Assembly (NCBI GenBank): GCA_964023205.1
Contig: OZ026842.1
Location: 7,540,408-7,604,407, forward strand
Length of the DNA stretch: 64,000 nucleotides
Origin: Lutraria lutraria
Taxonomy: Eukaryota; Mollusca; Bivalvia; Venerida; Mactridae
Direction: 5' to 3'
Shown: one piece after another, positions 37,801-51,291 of the stretch
Numbering within the stretch: the stretch's first letter is position 1
How the letters are laid out: each line of letters starts with the position of its first letter
Translations under genes and position numbers: made by a program
The notes under the pieces: model-generated
Seen by the model: only the letters and a program-made list of their open reading frames with translations
What the model was told of the DNA's origin: nothing
Database searches by the model: none

Positions 37801-40800
37801 GTTATTTAAAGTGTTTTTCTTTTTTTTTCAGAAGTGTTATCTATAGCAATATATATTGATTAGTTCATAGTGCTGTAAAATAGTACTGTAAAATAACTCC
37901 GGCTTATATCCTTAACTTCCACGCTTCTAATAATATTTGTTTTATGACTCAAACAATATCATAACCGCCAGCAGACGACAAGTACCAGTATATCCCGAAA
38001 CAGCACAAATAAGGTTCTTACATCGTATTGAGCATGTACTGTATGACCACGTTCGCTTAGGGAGTTATCTAAATAGATTGATTTACACATAATTACACAC
38101 AATGTATTCGGCACTGTAGGATTGGCGTACGACATAATTTACTTATCGTGTTGTATTTTGATTCCAGTTTGACTGGCAAACATAGATGTGGATTGGGGTT
38201 TTGTAGAACATTAATCACGCTCAGATTTACAACCCTAGGCCACGGACTTATAAAGCCACTGCTCTATCTCCAAGAGAACTTCAACAATCGAACTGTTACG
38301 ATATCAATCTAAAAACAAGCGTAACAAAATTGGTCTGCCACACATTTCAAGATAAGACTTCGTCTTGGAGGAAGTTGTACGTTCCCCAAGGGAAAATAAC
38401 AATTTCGCTCCAGACTCAACTGACGCAAACTTTGTATATTTATTTATTCCTTTAACATCAAAGTTAAAACTCAAGACATATTAACGTGAACCAGACCTTT
38501 CCATTTTTATTGATAAAAGGTAAAACTTTGTTTCATTTCTCGTGGGTGTAATGGAAATGCTATCAACCGCGCGAATTTATGCACCCATTGCATTATTTCG
38601 AACAATAAAAAGGATTGATTTGTGTACAAAGAAATTACCCATCATTATATTACTTCTACTTTCTTAGCAGATGTCTGAGATTGTCTGGCAAATTGTAGCT
38701 ACTTGTACGTGACCGTGTCCAATTATTTGTTAGCTACTGATGAATACATCTCATTACCTGCTAAATTACACATGCCAGAAAACAATAATTGAAACAATTC
38801 ATCAATTAGCCCATGTTTAATGGGAAGAGTTTACCTTGAAATGCCACAAACCGATGAGAATATAGTCGATACATCATTTCATATTGTCCTTATCAAAAAA
38901 ACAATTAATCGTTTTGATGTTCAATACAGACCATAAAATAAAGCTCACAACAAACGAAACAAGTAAACAATTGTATGATACACACTCATTCAGTTCGGGT
39001 TATACACAAGAAAGATGTCTTCGAGAAAATTAAACACCAAATAAATAATCTTCTCTAAAATACTATCTTCATCAAAACCCACCAATCCTCCCATTAGATA
39101 GGAAGATAAACTTTGAAGACAAAACACAGTCTCATTAGAGTACCGCATTGGACTGGTCAGTCGCTAACCTAAATGGTGTTTAAACTAGTTTTGCTGCACA
39201 GCCTCACAATTTATAATGTATTAGTGATCAAGTATCTGAAGTATCCGACAAACACGTACATGATAAAATACAATTCTAATCAATACTATTCTATAAAATG
39301 CATATATTTGGAGAGATTTTTTTTCTAAACTATAATAACTTATTTACCGACATAGACATGAGATTTGTGTTGCAATGTTTATTATAGAAACGCCTTACTG
39401 AATGGAATAAAGTTAAAACATGACACAGACATAAATGAAAAAAATATGTTACAACACAATTATACAATTAAAGACTGTTACAGTGTCAACACTATTTTGG
39501 GAAAACATTGTCTGTAGATAAAATGAGTATACATAAATGCATAATATTAAAAACAACATATTTGCACATTAAACAGTTAAAGACATCCATTCTAATATAA
39601 CCGACTTATTTCAAATCATATATATCGTACATTTGAATAAATTTACATTTTAACAATAGTCGATGTTGTCTTATGCTTTCTGAATAATTTCTAATATCTT
39701 GACTGTATCAAAGTACAACTTTAAATGACACGGATAAGCAAATCATATTGGCACCAAGGTGGTTGTAAGAAGCATGTTTTCTTTAATTATGAGTTAATTA
39801 ATAGACATCGTACTTTATGTGAGATTGATTAGGTTAATACAATGTCCATTATATCGTTATAATTAAATCTTCATCAATCATACCATTTGTTGGCTTAAGC
39901 ATGCTTCCAAATTTACAAAACAATGTGGAACATACGTTGGGCGGTAAGATGAACAATCTCGGGATGTATGAATGAAAACAATAACTTCCCATCTGTTACC
40001 ATTCATCAAATTCATCGATAATCTCTCCATACAAAAGACATGAACCAAAACCATTAGTAAAGCTTTTAATGAGAATTCTAAACACTATTTTATGAACAAT
40101 TAAATCTACCGCATATTTGATTTATTGTTTGATTGAATAAAAGATTCTTAATGGAAATCGTTTCGTGGTATGCAATACGTATGTAGGTAGTTTTATAACG
40201 GTAACACGCTGGGTTTGTATAATTACAGATCCTCATGATAATGTTCAATTAACAATGGACCCTAAAGAGAACTATCGCATAAGCAGTAAAGTTCAAACAT
40301 ACTAATATTATTTTCTTTCAAGTGCAGTTTCCTTACAGAGAGACACCATATTTTGAATACATGATGGCGCAAATACGTTTAAAGTTAATGCAAGGTATTT
40401 TTTCTAGACGAATTGTAGTCATGGGTACAAGTTTATTCGAGTAGTTTGTGTGAATATAGTATTGTGTCTATTACTAGTTTGGGTAATCCTGACCATTTGA
40501 TTGGCTAATGGTGATGTTGGTCATTTTTTTAATGTTTGACGGAATCTGTTTGTCTACTCTTTCTTTGTTGATAGGTAAGAAAATCATGCAGGGGTTGCTC
40601 TTTGTTGTTAAACTAGATAAGTTGTTGCGTGGCATAATATCGGAAATGCTATTTGAAGTTCAATCTGGTTGTATCATAGCAGATTATATTGAATTTGTTA
40701 GCATTTAGGGTATATTTGATTTGATTGATGAAGGGTATGATATAACAATGTGCTTGTGAATTCATTCATTTGTCAAATAATCATGATTGCCAATATATGT

Positions 40801-43800
40801 GTATTATTCATAACATGTAAATATATTACTTATACTTTCCATAATGTAGGATTGTATAAACACGAAGTCAATATCCTTAATGAAAAAGCAACTTCATTCA
40901 AAATACAAAGTCTAATGCTTCTTGTAAGTTGTCTATAGTTTTTCTTGTTAGACCTGGTGACTGAGAATTCTCAGGATGGAAAGAATAGTGTTGTCTTACG
41001 CGGCAACTGACTAATTCAATCTAATAGCGCTTTAAACAGCATCGTCGAGGAAATTAAACATGTCGGGAATATAAAACAACGTCGTATTTTCGAGACCGCT
41101 ATAAACCACCATCTTCCAAGATTCGGTTAGAGGTTCTATAAAACTCGTTCAACAATAAAAACACCTTCCTTTTCACATCCGCCCGTATCGGTACTTCATA
41201 AAAATGAGTTCAGATTAATGCAATTAGAACATTAAACAGGAACATTGAAATAAAAATTCTACAATACTACAGCAATTATTTCTTGGCAACACAGATCTAA
41301 AGATTAATATGTGAGCTAATGCTTGCTAATTAAGTTTTGATTGTAAAATTCCGTATTAGATTATTAAAAACACATTTCAACAGACGTACACTATTCTTGC
41401 ATTTTAACAACGATAACAAACATTTAAAAACTAATTATGGGAACTTCGAATGTAGATAGTAGAATCATATATAAGCTAAATCTTGAAGTCTTAAAATGTT
41501 ATTAAATTACAACGCAATGTATAAATAAACAACACTTAAATTACATTTTCAAGATTTGTTACCGTATCAATGAAACGGAGACAATAAAATAGGAAAAATA
41601 AGTTTTATCATAAAAAATAAAGGTTTAGAGCTATTATTTATGTAACAATAATATTCGAAAGAATTAAGCTAAATGTCTCCGATGAAACTCTTAAAGCAAA
41701 CTGTCTCTGGAGGAACCATTCATTCGAGATAATCAAATATCAAAGTTTGATTTTGTTCCAGGAAACACAATACACCAACATCAAATAGAAACAGCAGTTT
41801 GCCCAAAGCCGTCATTGGATCCTTGCATTTCCCATGCAAACTATTTGGGCTATTAGACGTCGTAACGGTTGTATGGTATATGTCTTCGCATTCCAATTTT
41901 AAGTTATATGCATTTAAGCATGTAATTTCGAAGTTCATGAGAGAAACATAATCTATTTGATTATATAAGCCAATAGCAACATTTCTATATAAACACCAGG
42001 CTTTCTATTTAAAACGTGTGCATTGTTTTAGTATGTAAAACGATAGTCATTCCAATATGTTCAATCTAGTTTAATAAAATTAATAGTTCAATGCACGCAC
42101 ATGCCCTTCTCAATAAATCATTTTGCTAAATGGTTTTCGATTAGTTTTATACCAACAGTATTTTATAAGACCACGCCTGTTAAACTCTATACACTCAAAA
42201 GACTGGAACGCATAAGTTAATGAGCCTTGGTGTTTATCAGTAAGTAATGCAATACTGTCGCAAACTTTATTTCCATAAGCACGTCAATCCAACACAACAT
42301 AATAAACAATTAAGACACATAAAAATTCATAATCTCTGTTTTATTGAACATGCTATTGCTATCGTAATTTTCATAAAATGATCATAATTATTTAATGTGT
42401 CTTAAAATTGTCAACATTGTCACTGACGCAAAATGCTATGATGTGTGACAAAATGCAATTCATTACCAGATGTCTTGAAGTCTTTACAGGTGCTCTTGTA
42501 ACGATAAGCTTGATTTAATTCGGAAGCTAATCATGATTTCACTATCTCGGACGAATTAATAGGAGGCTAAACTATTAGTCCATTGAGAATCCATCATAAT
42601 TATCTCATTCAATGAGCGATTCATTCCAGAATTGACTGCTAATTTCTGTTGAATAGAGGCTTCATCATAATCAGACCGTTACGGACAATATGGTGATTAA
42701 CATTGAAAAAACATTTCAGGAAAGGGGGGATTTGCTTGTCTTACGCTGGGAAAAAGTTCGCATAAAAGTCGTAATGTTTCTGGAAGATCGATCTTATAAC
42801 GTTGAGTTTTCCCTAGTAGAGAATTTGCATATTAAGCGATCTTTTCACTGTGCGAAAACCCCATATCGACGGGTAATTAGTCGAGTGTGAAAAAACACTG
42901 GGTGGGTGGACACCAATTTCGATTGATAATCGTTGTAGGTAAATATCCTGACACAAAGACCGAAGTAAGTTGAAGTAGATTATGCCTTAAGTCCGATGAC
43001 CATTCCAAGACAGTATAGTTTACATACAATTTAGATAGATAATAACATTATGCCTGTTATATCACATGAATATATACAGCATAGTCATAATTTATATTAA
43101 TACAATACATAAACATGTACATGTCTATATAACAATATAATGTCCAAGACAAGTTGTGACATAATTAGACAAATAGAGAAGGTTATAGTACACATAGAAA
43201 ATATAATTTCTCTGTTCAAATGCTTTATATTTTCAATAGTTCAATAAACTTAATCATATTCGGATTCTGCCAAAATAATTCCAGTACAGAGTGTGAAATT
43301 CCTCCTCTAGAGTGTAACATAATGTACATTTTCGATCAGTATACGTGTTCAGGCTTATGTCATGTACCTGACTCAACTTCTAGCCTTTGGGCTGATGTCC
43401 TACATTCAGTCGATTCCTAGTACGATAACAATATGATTGTAAGGTTGCAAACTAAATCTTATTACAGAACACAATTAAATGTATATACTAAATCCCAGAT
43501 TCGCAATAATGGAGACATTATCGCAATGCGTTTTTACATCTCACCAACATTCAGGGTCATTTGGCGAGTGTCCATATTTTACGCTGGAGAAAGACCTAGT
43601 AAATATCGAAGATGTCTGTCTTCTATGTCTATAGTAACTCAATTGAAATGTGTTTCACATGAAATTCAGTTCAGACAAAACCTTACTACATATCTATTGT
43701 CAAAAATCCACAAAACAATACCAAACTGTGTACAGAGTTTAGACTTACTTTCAAATCGACTCTGTGAAATGCAATCAAATACACTGTCGTAAAAGTTTGC

Positions 43801-43894
43801 GCTATATAAATGGACTTGTGTTTGTATAGTAACATAGCATTCACAGTCTTATAAAAATCTAATCATTCATAATAGTGAACAAAACAAGATGTCT
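34812..43894. other. Gene desert, nothing recognised
   Basis: About 9 kb of AT-rich sequence. The 119-codon plus-strand frame at 43433-43792 ends just before the 43.9 kb repeat and matches no family. A short AT/AC microsatellite lies near 36530-36545. Confidence 0.6.
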
Positions 43895-44120
43895 TTTAAA
43901 AACACAATGCCCCCACCCGGGTGACATTTACCTGAAACTGAACAGGTCCTGTAGAGGTTGTCACGAGGAACCAACATAATGAAGTTTGATGATTGTAGAT
44001 GGAATCGTTTTGATTTTATAGGCAAAGTTAATATTTTGTACAAACAAACATACAGACACACAAACAGACGGGATAAAACGATATATCTATCAGTAAGGGG
44101 GGCCACCATTGAAGAACATT
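43895..44120 (+). repeat. Dispersed bivalve repeat with GGGGGC-type ends
   Basis: The block starts at 'AACACAATGCCCCCACCCGG' and ends near 'AAGGGGGGCCACCATTG'. It contains 'CACGAGGAACCAACATAATG' and a run of 'ACAAACATACAGACACAC' with 'AAACAGACGGGATAAAACG'. The C-rich start, G-rich end and ACAGAC run are features I recall from common mollusc dispersed repeats. Open frames on both strands here (43867-44148 and 43958-44218) are shadows of the repeat. Confidence 0.6.
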
Positions 44121-44248
44121 TATATTTTATCTCGCTGGACAATATCATTGGATGCTATATGGTGTATAGGAGAATAAGAGAACAAAATGTCTTCGATCAA
44201 AACCGGAAAATAAAATAATTAATTGTCAGAATGCCCCGAAACACCACA

Positions 44249-44276
44249 AGTGAGAGAGGGAGAGAGAGAGAGGGGG
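44249..44276. repeat. GA-rich microsatellite
   Basis: A short purine run of GAGA units ends in GGGGG. It lies about 130 bp after the dispersed repeat at 43.9-44.1 kb. Confidence 0.85.
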
Positions 44277-44689
44277 TACTGGAAACAAGGATATACTACT
44301 TGTCGAGGTCTCTTACAACAATATATAATGCAGAACTGAAAAGTCCTGACGGGCACCAATTATATTGATTGAACACATGATGCCGAAACCATTTTAGATT
44401 CTTTAATAAGAAAGGTTATCAATCAAGATACCCTTAGGGACTAAATTCATAGAGAACCACTGGTCTGCAAATAGCCGAGCATAGCTTAACTTCATACGTA
44501 AGTTCAATTTAACAGATGTAGTAAATTTGTCTAGAACATTATTACTTGGTAATTGTTAATAAGATAAATTCATCTTGGTTTATGCGGCGATTATTGTCTG
44601 ACCTTGGTGTTGGTGTTATAGCTACATCGATAGCAACATATTTGCCGTATGTCCGTACACCCCTTGTTTATTATACTCATGTTGTGCTA

Positions 44690-44900
44690 ACCAATGTTTA
44701 TGCACATGTACAGTCAACCCCGTACACAAAGACCAACCGTTGGAATGACAAAATATGGCCTTTATTGACAGGTCGACCTTATCGGAGGTCATTTGCTTCT
44801 AAAAAGTCAATGATATTTTTTTCTTTGAAGAAAAGCCTTTATTCCGAGTTTGCAGCTGACACAGGCTTGACTGTATGTACAGGTATAACGTACAAGTAGA
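44690..44900 (+). repeat. Dispersed repeat related to the 3.19 kb fragment
   Basis: It holds 'GGCCTTTATTGACAGG' and 'CTTATCGGAGGTCATTTGC', matching the fragment at 3185-3245, plus a second related piece, 'AAGCCTTTATTCCGAG'. The internal recurrence of GCCTTTATT suggests a repeated sub-unit. The plus-strand open frame of 117 codons through it (44546-44899) has no family similarity and is best explained by the repeat. Confidence 0.5.
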
Positions 44901-46295
44901 ACAATTCAGTTCGCATTTCATGCCATTGCTATCATTGATTGGGGAACGTTGAGATCTATATAGCGTTTGGTGAAATACAAATTTTGATAATTATATAATA
45001 CATCTGGGATAATAGTATATTATACTATGTTTATTTTGCATTATTAACAACATCATGACATGTTTTAAAGTCAAAATATCTAAATAAAGGTACAGTTTGT
45101 TTTAATTGATTAACTTTACGATGCTCGGCTAATGCAATGGTTCTCGTAAAACTGCCAGACTAACTGATTAATGTGGTCATTCGTGCATGATTCTATATAT
45201 GACTTCTCAAGGAAACATTTTCTCTGAATTCGACAAAATGTGTCAAAATATTGACACAGCAACTGTTTCATCAATTCACGAGTAACACAAGCACGATTAC
45301 GATATTGACAACCTCCCAGTCTTTAATAAGAAAGAATAATGCATTATAACGACTCTTGCATGAAGGGTGTCAGGTGCAGAATAGAAGACATGGGTAAAAA
45401 AACACCCAATGCCAACACGTAACACGTAAATGACTTGCATGGTTTTGTACCAATTCTGAAACGAATAAATTGTATACAAAGTACACACACGTAGCTAAAA
45501 CTGAATTCCGGGACACGAACACAATTATTATCAACACTCATCGTCTACTGTCCTTCCGGTAGAACTAGCTGCAAACTAAGATGTGTTAACAGTACAATGT
45601 TCAATTATTTCAAACGCAAACGAGTTCTCAGATAATAAAGTTATGTACACCCCATCCGTCTACTTACAAGATAGTATGCACTAATTATGCTGTAGAAATT
45701 AAATATTGCGGAAACTTGGTACCCCATGCTGGCGATAATACAAGCAAGAATTGCCGCGTGTATAAATATGTACCCCAGTGTTGTACGAGGAATCCGTTAT
45801 TAACATTGCTTCTGTGTAATAATCAAGTAATCAACATGATTATTGCAACGATTATGTCTTATACTAGTCGAGATAAGAAACAGATGTTTCCATTGACAGA
45901 TATAAAACAATGGGACATTTATTGATGTTGATAGCAATATGGTTATGTACAAGACGAGGATGTTATTTCGAGCAAATGTTTGTGAGTAGTTTTCGTTCCT
46001 CCGACGTTTCCAATTGATTTTGCAACTAAGATCTTAGTCTGACACAATGATCGACCACAAAAGTGACACATCCGTGACAACAACTGTCCTTTGGGGACTG
46101 AAAATAAATACAATTGTGGTTAGTCTTCTGTGAACTCGGACTATATTTTCGTTGTGTAATTAAAGAAAATTCAAAATCCAATAAAGTAAGCAAGACGCGC
46201 AGTCTTCGTAATTATAAATTGACAAACAATAACACGCTCGAAAATTACATTTTACTACAAACAGAAATGATATTCTATATTATAGCTAGAGCGTA

Positions 46296-46590
46296 ATTTG
46301 AAGTGTGCGGGTTTTGCTTGAAATGTACGTGTTTTGTATGAAATGTACAAGTTTTGCTTGAAATGTACGTGTTTTGTATGAAATGTACAAGTTTTGCTTG
46401 AAATTGACTAGTTTTGCTTGAACTTGATTAGTTTTGCTTGAAATTGACTAGTTTTGCTTGAAATGTACAGGTGCAGTTGACAAAATGCATGTTTAATTTG
46501 AACTGTACATGTTTAATTTGAAATTTACGAGTTCAGTTTGAAATGTACGAGTTTAGCTTGAAATATATAAGTATGGGTTAAAATGTACAT
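46296..46590. repeat. Minisatellite of about 20-bp period, about 14 copies
   Basis: The core unit is GTTTTGCTTGAAATGTACAA with variants (GTATG, AATTGACTA, TTTAATTTG, TTCAGTTTG). In the first part a 40-bp dimer (CGTGTTTTGTATGAAATGTA, then CAAGTTTTGCTTGAAATGTA) occurs twice. The 3' third is more diverged. The array lies 1.2 kb from the 17-bp minisatellite, but the units are unrelated. Confidence 0.85.
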
Positions 46591-47770
46591 CATGTAATTA
46601 AAAGCAGTTTATTAAGGACGTTGGATTTAGATGAGCGTTGTCAAACGCATACTGATATGGGTCGATATAATTCAACTCGATGTATAAAGTTATTTACTAG
46701 AAACATGTTGATATTTTTGTTTGTTAATCAACACTGATATGATAAAACAACTTGGCATGAATATCTCTGAATCACATCAGACTAGATAATGTCTATTCAT
46801 GGTATGTATTTTTTTATCAGAGATATGTTATTTGTTGAACGACTCCTAATGTCTGCCTACTGAATCTTGATGTATATCGGTAGCTTTGGTGGATTCATAT
46901 AGCCGTTTCCTTCTTGTTTGTCGGACAGACGTCTAATGCATTGCAAATCAACAACGGGACGGTTCCGGTATGACTAGGTTTTAAGTCAGACAGTCTAATG
47001 ATAATATAAAATTGTTCGCTTTTGATGCAGTCCCACAGGATAAAACAATGCGCAGGCATTTCCAGATTTGCATCATATTTTCGTGAAAGCGATACTAATT
47101 TATTACAACGATTATCATTACCAACAACATACAGGCTATTCAAAACCTAAGCAAATTTTAATGGCGTCTTGCATTTGTGGCGAAACTCATTAAGACAACA
47201 GCAATCGGCGGAGAAATTCTCCCGTTCGGTACAACCTACTGGGAGATCATCTGTCATTTATGCACAAGAAATATTTGTGTATTGTTTTCTTTCTAATTCC
47301 ACGTAGAAATTAAAGAAATATCTGAACCAGCATTCAGTGCTTGATTGAATGAAAGATAGCCATGATCTAAATTGGGTTGATGATAAAAAAACCTTCCACA
47401 GTAACGAAGTTTCTTCAAATTAATTTTCACAATCTGTAATGATTGATTTGAAATATTGTTCCCGTTTTTTTTTGTTGATTATGTTTGTCAGACGGCTTAA
47501 AATACAATGGAGGCACAGAGTGTTTGTGTTGATAGTTTAAACATTCTTATTCCACACAAATGAAAACTTGTTTTAGTCTCGTCTGATGACTCATAGCTAC
47601 AAGCAATTTGACATGAGAAATGTTTTAACTATATTGCCATGGCTAGAAAATACATCATTAGCGTAATAACTCATCCTAACTTTAAACCTTTGATGCTATT
47701 CACATTCTTATGTATAAAGATTTAACATATAATTATACAGCAAAGCATGGTAATAGTGAAATTCAACTTA

Positions 47771-48370
47771 GAGAAGAATCGGCAGAGTAAACAATCGGTA
47801 TAGTAAATAATTGGTTATAGTGAAGAATCGGTCATTGTAAATAATCAGTTATAGTTAATAATCGATCATAGTGTATAATCGGTTATAGTGAAGAATCGGT
47901 CATAGTGAAGAATCGGTTATAGTGAAGAATCGGTCATAGTGAAGAATCGGTTATAGTTAAAAATCGGTCATAGTGAAGAATTGGTTACAGTGAAGAATCG
48001 GTCATAGTGAAGAATCGGTCATAGTGAAGAATTGGTTATAGTGAAAAATCGGTTATAGTGAAGAATCGGTCAGAGTGAAGAATCGGTTATAGTGAAGAAT
48101 CGGTCATGGTGAAGAATCGGTTATAGTGAAGAATCGGTTATAATAAATAATAGGTCATAGTGAAGAATCGGTTATAGCAAATAATCGGTCATAGTAAATA
48201 ATGGGTTATTGTAAATAATCGGTCATAGTGAGGAATCGGTTATATTGACTCAGAATCGTCTATAGCGAAGTATCGGATATAATGAAGAATCGGTTACTGT
48301 GAAGAATCGGTTAAATTGTGAAGAATCGGTTAAAATTGTAAGGAATCGAATATATTGAAGTATCGGATAC
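47771..48370. repeat. Minisatellite of 17-bp period, about 35 copies, with two alternating variants
   Basis: The unit is GTGAAGAATCGGTTATA or GTGAAGAATCGGTCATA. Copies with TTATA and TCATA alternate over much of the array, giving a 34-bp higher-order period. AAATAATCGGT variants appear in a patch near 47.80-47.88 kb and again near 48.14-48.22 kb. The edges are more diverged than the middle, as expected for arrays that change by unequal exchange. The 17-bp period shifts frame, so no peptide repeat is encoded. Confidence 0.9.
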
Positions 48371-51247
48371 ATTTACAAACTAGTTTCCCTTTGACACCTT
48401 ACTTTATTTAATGTATATTTGTATAGCTAAAATGTATACAAAGAAGTAATGGCTCGAGGTTCCAGGAATTCACTTAAACTGTTAATACACATCCCGCCTA
48501 TCTGTGTACAAAGTTGACATTGCAGGTCGTCTGCGTCATTACTCAAGGAGTTTTTATTAGCTGTTTAGACGCGTAATATATATATCCGTGTTATTCGATT
48601 GTTAGAGAAGTCGAACGTTAACTCCGTTTTACGATAAACTTCACAAGAATCCCTAATATGTTTGAGAAGATTACGTCAGAGCTGTTTAGGTATAAATTTC
48701 TTCCTTATGGGTTGCATGATATATCAAACTTACCAGTGACATTCATCACAACGTATTTGACATCCACAAAAATAACAAACGCATGCTATAATCAATGGTT
48801 TAAAATGCGGAACAAGATTGAGTAACATATAATTGACAGGATAAACATAAACAATAAACACGAATCTTACATCATAGCGATGCTTTTTTTCATTATGGAA
48901 AAGTTACCAATCATTGTTCAATGGATTTATTAACCAAAGAAGGAAATGAACGTCCGTATATTTTACTTAGCAAACAAGTTCGTCTAGACTTTGTCTGAAA
49001 GAACAATATGATCGTTCCCTGTTCTCTTGGAAAAATTGACAAACAAGAACTTAATCAAACAATCTATATCATTTACATCTGTTTCCGAATACTTATACAG
49101 TTTAGACATATCAAAAGTTGCATGTGTACTGTTCACTTTGAAACTAATTTTGTTACGCCACCTTTTAAAGCTTCGCTTGCTACTTCGCAAACAGTCACGT
49201 TTATTCTATACAGTCAAAATATTCCAGTGTATATGTGTTACGTCAAATAATATTATCTCAGGACCGTGTCGGTAAATATGCATTGCATATCGATGTCCTA
49301 ACTATATATCACCAAGTTAGAACCTCTATTGAAACAAAATGCGATCGGTGCGTATTATTAGTTTGATAACAATCTAACGAGTGTCGAAGAATACCAGTGT
49401 TTCTGTACAAAGCATGAGCGCTTTATAACATAATTAGGCGAACATACAAAATAGTAAATTAATTGAGTTATGTACAGCGGCGCAATTCCAGTTCATTTGG
49501 CAATGTTCTCGAGGAACTAATCTAACCTGTTTGCAATTATACACCTAATTGGTTTTACTTCTACGTGTGTTACCCCCTATTCAAACATGTCAAAACATCA
49601 CGAACACATTACACAATACGAAAATAATGGACTGATTCCTTTTTGGATTGTTATAAAACTCGAAGACTTGATTATTTTCTACCCAAACAACTGCCTCAAT
49701 ATTCCCGAGGTCTGATTGTTATTTCACATAATGTGTTTGTTAATGTAAGTGGGCTGGAAGAAGAATAACATAAAATTCGTACGAAAAGATGAACCAAAAA
49801 ATCCATTGTCGAGAAGCTTCCAGTGATATCCGTTTGCCGAGTAAATTATATCACCGGAAAGAGTTTAACAAGAGAAAAGAACGCATTCAAAGGAACACTT
49901 GGCGTTTAATGGGATAGAATGCATTGAGGTGTACGGTTATGTCGACTAAACAATACTGCCATTGTAGTTGATCCGTTTGATCAAACATGGCATTTATGAT
50001 AAGGAAATTATGAAAACCAATTAAATAGATATATCTTTCAAATTCAATGAATTATAATATCCGGGAAATATTCCTTGTATTCGGATATGTGTAAACACTT
50101 TGTTATTTAAATGTAAGATTTCATTTAACAAGACAATATAATTACATATAATAACAACTGGTATCTATTATGTATAAGTATCGATACATATAACAAACCT
50201 ATATAGACAGTACTGAATAACAGGTAGAATGCATGTTAAGTATAATTTCTTTTTAAACCGGACAAATACGAAAATGTAAAACAATATTGTGACCTTTTTT
50301 TCCCACTGAGGTTTAAAGTTGCACATTTTAAGATACATACGAGTAGATCCATCGACCTTATGTAACCTACATGGACAGCTTCTCGAAATATGAAATTTGT
50401 TTGGACCCTGGATTTAATCAAACGTATAGCTGTGAGGTGCTGGATATTACTAATCGGTAACAATTAGCATTTGAACACAGACTGTTCCATATAATGTTTA
50501 ACCCATGTTTATTTGTTACCATTTTGAAAGGAACCACTCACTAACACAAATTAATTCAGGGTCTTAGAAGCCCGGGGGTAGGGGTATTGCCCCCCCCCCT
50601 AAAAATGTTGCCTTGCTGACAGTTAAAAGGGGCTAAACTGTTTGCCCCCGCCCGTTGTCAGACATAATCTTAAAATTGGTCCCCCCATATTTTAAAAAGC
50701 TTCGTACGGGCATGTTATATAACGAACGAAGCATTTCTATGACCGTACATGACCATGAACACTTCTCAGTTGAATTCAGTTCATTGGTTACATTTATTCT
50801 CCAACAGAAAGAGAATCTTAGTAATCCGGCAAAATCAAACCTTTTAAATACAAATCTTAAGAACAATAAGTCTTTGATCAATACCGAAGTTAAAGAAACG
50901 GTAGCTGTATATAGGGAAAAACATATACATTGACAAGCCTTGTGTGAGCGTAACTAGTTCAATGTGGCTTTGTCTGAAATATACAGTGCACTAGAAAGTT
51001 CCTAAATTGCTCGCCTTTAACATTTTGCATAAATTGTATGACACATTAACGACCATGTAAGCGGATAAATTGATCGTTTGGCTTCGGAATCTGTTCTACG
51101 CCGGTGTAATGATCAACTATTTGAAATGTTTTGCATACATACAGAGCCTTGCCAATTCACAAGTGATCAAGACAATCAAACGTGGAGGCATATTTGGTTG
51201 CTAAGGAATCTCTAAAAATGTGTATTAGGATCTATTGAAATGGGAAA
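48371..51247. other. Presumed intron or flank downstream of the esterase exon
   Basis: If the esterase gene is intact, this is the start of its first coding intron on the minus strand. I looked for the next exon (a phase-1 entry followed by a VWIHGGGF-like segment) and saw none. The three overlapping frames at 48984-49275 are not esterase-like. Confidence 0.4.
50560..50700. repeat. GC-rich low-complexity segment with C and G runs
   Basis: A G run (CCCGGGGGTAGGGG) is followed closely by a run of about 11 C, then AAAAGGGGC, GCCCCCGCCC and CCCCCC. The opposite runs could pair. It is isolated in AT-rich DNA. The overlapping open frames at 50633-50881 (minus) and 50655-50933 (plus) match nothing I know. 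Confidence 0.6.
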
Positions 51248-51285
51248 TTAACTAATAAAATGAAATAAAAAAATACTTGAATAAC

Positions 51286-51291
51286 ACTTAC
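51286..51291 (-). other. Splice donor of the esterase-like exon
   Basis: The minus strand reads GTAAGT directly after codon 152 plus one base. This is the consensus 5' splice site. It falls just after the SEDC...LNLYLP motif. The extra 14 codons of the open frame beyond it have no family similarity, which supports the exon ending here. Confidence 0.75.

Noticed and set aside
38165..38285. Possible tRNA-derived sequence on the minus strand (GAGATAGAGCAGTGG ... GGGTTGTAAATC)
   Set aside because: Both boxes are degenerate, there is no tail or flanking duplication and no second copy in the window.
44546..44899. Open frame of 117 codons, plus strand
   Set aside because: Its second half lies in a dispersed repeat also found at 3.2 kb; no family similarity.
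46895..47143. Open frame of 82 codons, minus strand, considered as a further esterase exon
   Set aside because: None of the esterase motifs (GGGF, GESAG, conserved cysteines in context) are present.
51248..51291. The 14 extra codons of the esterase frame beyond the donor
   Set aside because: They follow a consensus GTAAGT, show no esterase similarity, and are best read as intron.
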